Source of the DNA: an uncultured Caldilinea sp.
Lineage (GTDB): Bacteria > Chloroflexota > Anaerolineae > Caldilineales > Caldilineaceae
Assembly: GCF_937128415.1 (NCBI RefSeq)
Contig: NZ_CAKZMJ010000056.1
Coordinates: 20,490-84,489 of the forward strand
Length of the DNA: 64,000 nt
Direction: 5' to 3'
Shown here: piece after piece, positions 48,974-64,000 of the stretch
Layout of the letters: each line of letters opens with the position of its first letter
How positions within the stretch are numbered: the first letter of the stretch is position 1
Translations under genes and position numbers: made by a program
The notes under the pieces: generated by a model
Told to the model about the DNA's origin: nothing
The model's input: the letters and a program-made list of their open reading frames with translations, nothing else
Databases searched by the model: none

Positions 48974-50251
48974 ATGTTCTACGATCGAGCCAAGATTTAT
49001 GTCAAAGCAGGAAGCGGCGGCAATGGCGTCGTTTCCTTCCGCAAAGAAAAATTTGTGCCGCGCGGCGGCCCCAACGGGGGCAACGGGGGCCGCGGCGGCA
49101 ACGTGATCCTGTACGTTGACCCTGGATTGAACACCCTCTATCACCTTCAGCACCAGGTGCATCACCGCGCAGAGCGGGGCGCGCACGGGGGAGGCGCCAA
49201 TCGCACAGGCGCCTCCGGCGCAGATCTGCGTATTCCTGTGCCGCCCGGAACGGTGGTGCGCAACGCCGAGACCGGCGCCGTGGTGGCGGACCTGGTGCAT
49301 CCGGGGCAAGAGGTCATCGTGGCGCGGGGTGGACGAGGCGGGCGTGGCAACGCTGCGTTCAAAACTGCGCGCAACACGGCCCCGCGCATCGCCGAAAAGG
49401 GTGAACCGGGCGAAGAGCTCTGGTTGGAGCTGGAGCTGAAACTCGTCGCCGACGTCGGCATCATCGGCGTCCCCAACGCCGGAAAATCGACGCTGTTGAG
49501 TCGCGTCAGCGCTGCTCGCCCCAAGATCGCCGACTATCCCTTCACAACGGTGGAGCCGATGCTGGGCGTCGCCGAGATCGATCATCGCCAGATCGTGCTG
49601 GTGGACATTCCCGGGCTGCTTGAGGGCGCCCACGAAGGAGTCGGGTTGGGTCTGGAGTTTTTGCGCCACATCGAGCGTTGCCGCGTGCTGATCCATCTGC
49701 TCAACGGGGCCAGCCCCGATCCGATCGGAGATTTCGAGGCGATCAATCAGGAGCTGACGCTTTTCAATCCTACGCTTGCGGACAAGCCTCAAATTGTAGC
49801 GCTCAACAAAATGGACCTTCCCGACGCTCGGGCGCTCTGGCCAGCGGTCGAAGAGGCTATTCGTCGTTACGGCTTGCCGGTTTTCGCCATCAGCGCAGTC
49901 ACCGGCGAGGGCGTCACAGAGTTGTTGCGCCAGGTGCAGGCGACGCTCGACCAGCTTCCGCCGGAAGAGATCGCCGAACCGTTGCCGGTGCTGACGCCGG
50001 AACCGGATCCGAAGGCGTTCTGGATCGACCAGCTCGAAGAGGGCGTGTGGCGGGTCGAAGGCGCAGAGATCGAAAAGGTCGCCCGCATGACCAACTGGGA
50101 CTACTACGAAGCCGTGCTCCGTTTTCAGCGGGTGCTGAATGCGCTCGGCATTCGACAGGCGCTCATCGAAGCCGGCGTCGAAGAGGGGGATGTCGTCCGC
50201 ATCGGTGATGTCGAGCTGGTCTGGGGCTATGAAAACGCGTTTGGAGAGTGA
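48974..50251 (+). CDS. obg: Obg GTPase (ribosome assembly)
   Basis: The 425-residue protein has the glycine-rich Obg fold ([34 protein letters not shown]), a central G domain ([52 protein letters not shown]) and the C-terminal OCT domain ([30 protein letters not shown]). It acts in 50S subunit assembly and stress control. Its stop overlaps the nadD start (TGATG), a pairing common in bacteria. Confidence 0.97.
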   Translation: MFYDRAKIYVKAGSGGNGVVSFRKEKFVPRGGPNGGNGGRGGNVILYVDPGLNTLYHLQHQVHHRAERGAHGGGANRTGASGADLRIPVPPGTVVRNAETGAVVADLVHPGQEVIVARGGRGGRGNAAFKTARNTAPRIAEKGEPGEELWLELELKLVADVGIIGVPNAGKSTLLSRVSAARPKIADYPFTTVEPMLGVAEIDHRQIVLVDIPGLLEGAHEGVGLGLEFLRHIERCRVLIHLLNGASPDPIGDFEAINQELTLFNPTLADKPQIVALNKMDLPDARALWPAVEEAIRRYGLPVFAISAVTGEGVTELLRQVQATLDQLPPEEIAEPLPVLTPEPDPKAFWIDQLEEGVWRVEGAEIEKVARMTNWDYYEAVLRFQRVLNALGIRQALIEAGVEEGDVVRIGDVELVWGYENAFGE

Positions 50252-50874
50252 TGAATCAACGACGGCTCAGCCTGCGCCGTGTTGGCATTCTCGGCGGCAC
50301 CTTTGACCCTATCCACATCGGACACCTGATCCTGGCGGAGGAAGCCTGGTTCCAGCTTCAACTGGATCGCGTCTATCTGGCGCCGGCCGGCGACCCGCCG
50401 CACAAGCAGGGTCGTCAACTGGCGCCGGTGCGCGATCGCCTGTGCATGGCGGAGCTTGCCACTGCGGACATCGACTACATCATCGTGAGTCGCATCGACG
50501 CCGACCGCCCCGGCCCGCACTACACCTCCGATATGGTGCGCCTGCTCCAGGCGGAGGCCGGCCCCAACACAGAGATTTACTTTCTAATGGGCATGGACAG
50601 CCTGCGCGATCTGCCCACATGGCACGAGGCCGCCTGGCTGGTCGAGCACGCCCGCTTGGTCGCCCTCAGCCGCCATGACGTCAAACTGGACTGGGAATCC
50701 CTGGAAAAGGCCCTGCCCGGCATCCGCAGCCGCGTCATCATTTTGGACATGCCGGAGCTGGAGATCGCCAGCCACGTCATTCAGCAGCGCGTGCGCAACG
50801 GCCAGCCGATCCGCCACATGGTGCCGCGCAGCGTCGAGGCGTATATTCACAAGCACAACCTGTATCGCAGCTAA
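50251..50874 (+). CDS. nadD: Nicotinate-nucleotide adenylyltransferase
   Basis: The 207-residue enzyme adenylates nicotinate mononucleotide in NAD synthesis. Motifs: [22 protein letters not shown] with the HxGH site, [25 protein letters not shown] and the C-terminal ISSR-like [34 protein letters not shown]. It starts inside the obg stop. The rex redox sensor, which reads NADH, lies downstream but in a separate unit. Confidence 0.95.
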   Translation: MNQRRLSLRRVGILGGTFDPIHIGHLILAEEAWFQLQLDRVYLAPAGDPPHKQGRQLAPVRDRLCMAELATADIDYIIVSRIDADRPGPHYTSDMVRLLQAEAGPNTEIYFLMGMDSLRDLPTWHEAAWLVEHARLVALSRHDVKLDWESLEKALPGIRSRVIILDMPELEIASHVIQQRVRNGQPIRHMVPRSVEAYIHKHNLYRS

Positions 50875-50960
50875 AAGCACGGGCGTTGCTGCGCTGCTCA
50901 AAACGGATCAAGCAGCGCGCGGGGAATCTGTTGCAATGGCCTTCCATCCTGCGCGTCTTT

Positions 50961-53295
<2,335 letters not shown>

Positions 53296-53323
53296 ATGCC
53301 CCGCCTCAAGATTCCCAGGGAAG

Positions 53324-53357
53324 CGCCAGCGCTTTCAAAAAGAAGCGCTGGCGTTTT
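53324..53357 (+). terminator. Intrinsic terminator of the response regulator
   Basis: CGCCAGCGCTT (53324-53334) and AAGCGCTGGCG (53343-53353) form an 11-bp stem with a 8-base loop, followed by TTTT. Confidence 0.85.
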
Positions 53358-53484
53358 CTATAGCTCTTTTCTATTTTTCTATATAGCCCTTTTCTGTAGT
53401 CCTTGCGGATGCACAGAGCCGTTTTTCTGCAATTATTACGCAATCAATGCGTAGTTTGTTCCATAACTGGCGCAACGCCGCCAT

Positions 53485-53504
53485 TTGTGATAAAATGATC
53501 AAAA
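53485..53504 (+). promoter_or_regulatory. Extended -10 promoter of rex, overlapping a possible Rex site
   Basis: GTGATAAAATG (53487-53497) contains an extended -10, TGATAAAAT, the same string as before gltA. TTGTGA (53485-53490) and TCAAAA (53499-53504) form an imperfect dyad resembling the Rex consensus TTGTGA-n6-TCACAA, but the spacer is eight bases. Autoregulation is only a suggestion. Confidence 0.4.
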
Positions 53505-53583
53505 AATATTGCGCCTGACAGACCTGCCGCCTCTTTTGAAGAGCAATCAATCGCAAAAGATCGATTTTGGGCGACTGACCGGT

Positions 53584-54240
53584 ATGAATCATTTATCTGC
53601 GCCTGTCTTGCCTCAAATTCCTGACATTGTGATCAGCCGTCTCCCCATCTATTTACGCACAGTGCGTTTACTGAAAGAGCAGGGCGTTGAAGTCACTTCC
53701 AGCCAGGAATTGGGTGAGCTTCTTGGGTTGAGTTCAGCGCAAATTCGCAAGGACTTGAGCCACTTTGGCGAATTCGGCAAACAGGGCACAGGGTACAACG
53801 TCGCCTATTTATGCAATCAGCTCGAGAAGATTTTGAAAGTGGATTGCGTCTGGCCCGTGATTCTGGTGGGCGCCGGCTATTTGGGACATGCGCTCGCCAG
53901 CTACACGGGTTTTGAGCACCGCGGCTTTCGCATTGTGGCCGTCTTCGACAACGATCCGAAGAAGGTCGGCGGCGCAATCGGTTCAATCACCGTTCAGCCG
54001 GTGGAAGCAATCCCGGCTGTGGTCAGGCAGCATCGCTGCCAAATCGCCATTATTGCAGTGCCCGCTTCGGCGGCGCAGCAGGTCGCCCATCAACTGATCG
54101 AAGCCGGCATCAAAAGCATTCTCTGTTACGCCCCGATCACGTTGACGGTTCCCCCCTACATTCGCGTGGAGTATATCGACCCCGTCATCCACTTTCAACA
54201 CATGACCTTCTATCTGGAAAAGGGCTGCATCGAAGAATAA
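53584..54240 (+). CDS. rex: Redox-sensing transcriptional repressor Rex
   Basis: Rex senses the NADH/NAD ratio and represses respiratory and fermentative genes. The ATG at 53584 ([13 protein letters not shown]) gives 218 residues. The winged helix reads [57 protein letters not shown]; the Rossmann domain reads [17 protein letters not shown] and [14 protein letters not shown], then [23 protein letters not shown]. All are family-typical. Confidence 0.96.
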   Translation: MNHLSAPVLPQIPDIVISRLPIYLRTVRLLKEQGVEVTSSQELGELLGLSSAQIRKDLSHFGEFGKQGTGYNVAYLCNQLEKILKVDCVWPVILVGAGYLGHALASYTGFEHRGFRIVAVFDNDPKKVGGAIGSITVQPVEAIPAVVRQHRCQIAIIAVPASAAQQVAHQLIEAGIKSILCYAPITLTVPPYIRVEYIDPVIHFQHMTFYLEKGCIEE

Positions 54241-54262
54241 CCGGGAGCGCCCGGCGATGCGC

Positions 54263-55060
<798 letters not shown>

Positions 55061-55141
55061 GCCTGTATTGTACCATGAACCGGCCATGAGCAGCCCAAGC
55101 GCAAAGGATGCATGCACACAGGAGCGGCTGCGCTATCCGCC

Positions 55142-57279
<2,138 letters not shown>

Positions 57280-57291
57280 AACCTCGCCGCC

Positions 57292-58683
<1,392 letters not shown>

Positions 58684-58804
58684 AGTTGCTCACGATAGTT
58701 ATAGCCATTCACACGAATCGTCGCTAAAGATAAAGCCCTTCACAACAACGATCGCACTCGAATTGGCGACTCACAGGCTCAGCAACTGAGACCTCTCTTG
58801 AACC

Positions 58805-58825
58805 TGTGTATAACTCTGGGGATAA
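58805..58825. promoter_or_regulatory. Pair of DnaA-box-like 9-mers upstream of dnaB
   Basis: TGTGTATAA (58805-58813) and TGGGGATAA (58817-58825) each differ at one base from TGTGGATAA and lie 12 bases apart in the same orientation. They could bind DnaA for control of the dnaB operon. The 231-base gap 58684-58914 holds no gene. Confidence 0.4.
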
Positions 58826-58913
58826 GTCCTCGGTGACAAAAACGGCGAAGCTGCCGATGCGCAGCCTCGCCGTATGCGAGCCTCTTGAATAACCATGATT
58901 TGATTGCGGACGT

Positions 58914-59460
<547 letters not shown>

Positions 59461-59612
59461 CGCAATCGCTCGCCTGCATCGAACGCAAATTGCAGATGGA
59501 GTTGTGTTGCATACGAACGCATAGGCGAAACGATCTGAACAATCGCCAGAGTGTTCTAGAGTATATCACACCTTGCAATTGGGTCAAAGTGTTTTTTGCT
59601 ACGCTCGTGAAT

Positions 59613-59641
59613 TTGGCGCAAATGCATCTCCAGGGTATACT
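59613..59641 (+). promoter_or_regulatory. Promoter of tRNA-Pro
   Basis: TTGGCG (59613-59618) and TATACT (59636-59641), 17 bases apart, 13 bases before the tRNA. Confidence 0.65.
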
Positions 59642-59650
59642 TTTATTGGT

Positions 59651-59731
<81 letters not shown>

Positions 59732-59788
59732 GCGCAAGGGTGTTTTCGGTGGATAGGTAAAGCGACTGATTTGTTGGCAGCAACCCGT

Positions 59789-59820
59789 AAAAATGTCCGC
59801 TCATGGGAGCGGACATTTTT
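59789..59820. terminator. Intrinsic terminator after tRNA-Pro
   Basis: AAAAATGTCCGCTC and GAGCGGACATTTTT form a 14-bp stem with loop ATGG. A- and T-runs at both ends let it work in both directions. Confidence 0.85.
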
Positions 59821-59855
59821 ATTGGGAGCCTGTCCTTTGTAGTAGACTGTAGCGC

Positions 59856-62470
<2,615 letters not shown>

Positions 62471-62474
<4 letters not shown>

Positions 62475-64000
62475 TGCGAGCGCCGTCTAGATTCGCCTTG
62501 CTTTCCGAACCGCAGAGGCGCTTTCTTGTAAGTGGGCTGACGGCGGCGGCGCTGCTCCTGGCTGCGCTGCCGGCGTTGTGGCCGCTGGTGCAACTAGGGT
62601 TGACGCAATCCGCCGACGGCATGTTGCACGTTCTGCGCATTGCCCTGTTGGCCATTCACCAGCGAGAAGGCGTTTTCTATCCCCGCTGGATGCCAGACCT
62701 GGTGCTAGGATACGGCTATCCGTTGCTTGCGTTCTATGGGCCGGCGACCTATTACCTGGCCGGCCTGTTTGTGTTTCTGGGCGCCGGTCCCCCCTTGGCG
62801 TTGGCGTTGACGTTTGCGACGCTGCTGGCGCTTGCGGGCGCAGGCGCGTATCTGCTCGCGTCCGACTTGCTGGAAGGGATGGAGGGCTGGCGGCGGCGAG
62901 CCGGGGCGATGGTGAGCGCAGTCGCCTATTTGTATGCGCCTTATCTGCTTCTCAATGTGTACGCACGCGGGGCGGTGGCGGAAGTCGGCGCGCAGGCGCT
63001 GCTGCCATGGATTTTGTGGTCTCTGCGCCGCATTTTTTACGCCTCTAATCCGACGCCGGCGGCTTTGGGATTCGCCTTGAGCGCAGGGCTGCTGGCGCTG
63101 ACGCACAATATCTCGCTGCTCTTCATGCCGCCGATGATCGCTCTTTATGCCGTCGCCGTGATGATGCAGACGCGTGCTTCGCCCTGGCCGCTGTCGTCGC
63201 GCCTCGGCGTTGCAGCGGCGGCGAGCGTTGCGGCCTTAGGGATAAGCGCCTTTTTCTGGGCGCCTTTGCTGATGGAACGAGGCGACCTTGCCCCCACTGC
63301 GTTTGCGATCGCCGCGCGCTACGTGGGAGAAAACACCTGGACGTGGTCGAATTTTCTGGATAGCTCCATTCCGTTTGAATATTCGACGGCGATTCCGTTC
63401 CAATTAGGGATCGTGCAGTTGACCCTGGCGCTCGTCGGTTTTGCAGCGCATCCACGGCGCACGCCGGAATGGTGGGCGCTGGCGGCGGCGGCGTTGACGG
63501 CGTCGCTGATGATTTCGGCGTGGGCGCTGCCGCTTTGGCTCAACAGCGAGATTCTGCTGATTGCGCAATTTCCGTGGCGGCTGCTGGCGGTGATCAGCCT
63601 GCCGCTGGCCATTTTCCCGGCCGGCGTCGTTGCGCGCATTCGGCCCAAACCGGCGGCGCTGGCGGGCGCCGCAGCGCTGATCGGCGCGCTTCTCCTCAGC
63701 CAACGGCCCACTGCAAGCGCGTTCGTCCCCTTGCTCGAACAACCGACTGTAATTGGGCGACCGGCGGTGGCTCAATTTGAGTTTCAAACCAACGCCTACG
63801 GCACCAGCTCCTCCAGCGAATTTTTGCCGCGCTGGGCGGGGTTGGATCTGTTCGGGAACGCTGCACAGATCAACGAGCGCGAGAAGCGGCCTGAGGTGCA
63901 TCTGGAGATGGGAACCCCGATCGAGATGCGACTCGTCGTGACGACGACCGCATCGATTGATTTGAAAATTACAAATTTCTATTTCCCCGGTTGGTCTGCA
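62471..64000 (+). CDS. Multi-pass membrane protein, PTPS-related/YfhO-like (partial, runs off right edge)
   Basis: The ATG at 62471 overlaps the previous stop. The frame is open for 510 codons to the window end. It has an N-terminal helix, then [19 protein letters not shown] and the [27 protein letters not shown] motif typical of the PTPS-related domain, and about ten more helices ([20 protein letters not shown]). The family includes uncharacterised GT-C-like membrane proteins involved in surface glycans. A role with the adjacent glycosyltransferase is inferred from the gene overlap. Confidence 0.8.

Overview
Organism. The window is GC-rich (roughly 60%) bacterial chromosome. It combines a System I cytochrome c maturation operon whose CcmE is of the Cys type, a DnaD/DnaI-type primosome operon, threonine-proline-rich SH3 and FecR surface proteins, GT39-like membrane glycosyltransferases and a type III-D-like CRISPR locus. 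This mix most resembles Chloroflexota, possibly a Caldilinea-like lineage. That placement is inference from gene content; there is no rRNA in the window. Layout. (1) 1-8876: type III CRISPR-Cas module. On the minus strand lie a CARF-LuxR regulator, a CARF effector, Cas10 (GGDD, no HD domain), a RAMP-Csx10 fusion broken by one in-frame TAA, and a Cas7/Csm3-like RAMP that runs off the left edge. A P-loop-Csx3-Csx3 protein is divergent. No CRISPR array and no cas1, cas2 or cas6 are visible. (2) 9167-13145: phosphoenolpyruvate synthase and citrate synthase. (3) 13271-19982: a beta-galactoside locus (GH42, two permeases, a lipoprotein binding protein) and a divergent LacI repressor, with twin AAAACGTTTT operators inside and just after the operon promoter. 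(4) 20137-23407: the copper operon csoR-copZ-copA behind a clear promoter and a palindrome. (5) 23408-28782: a repeat-filled gap, an SH3 lipoprotein, a clan-A glycosidase-like protein and a GT39-like protein. (6) 28835-35618: an HxlR regulator, a metallo-hydrolase, a DUF2007 protein, then ccmE-A-B-C-D, a CcdA protein whose first membrane segment sits at the C-terminus, a glutaredoxin-like protein and a DUF2085 membrane protein. (7) 35641-39068: rpsT, nth, alr and a PHP phosphoesterase. (8) 39422-42650: an ECF sigma factor overlapping a FecR-domain membrane protein with a very long Thr/Pro stalk. (9) 42783-54240: pyrG, a YebC-family gene, ruvC, an orphan response regulator, ruvA, efp, tRNA-Thr, obg, nadD, a CtpA-like gene, a second orphan response regulator and rex. 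(10) 54263-59436, minus strand: rsmG, a duplicated DnaI-type helicase loader, a DnaD-like protein, dnaB and a DUF151 nuclease. (11) 59654-64000: tRNA-Pro, a second GT39-like protein and a truncated membrane protein. How the genes work together. The CRISPR locus looks like a complete cyclic-oligoadenylate circuit: Cas10 makes the signal, a CARF effector and a CARF transcription factor read it, and the Csx3 protein probably removes it. The copper operon (sensor, chaperone, pump), the galactoside operon (repressor, importer, hydrolase) and the primosome operon (loader, DnaD, DnaB) are each self-contained. The least expected structures are the CARF-LuxR regulator, the tandem Csx3 protein, the apparently circularly permuted CcdA and the tandem helicase loader.
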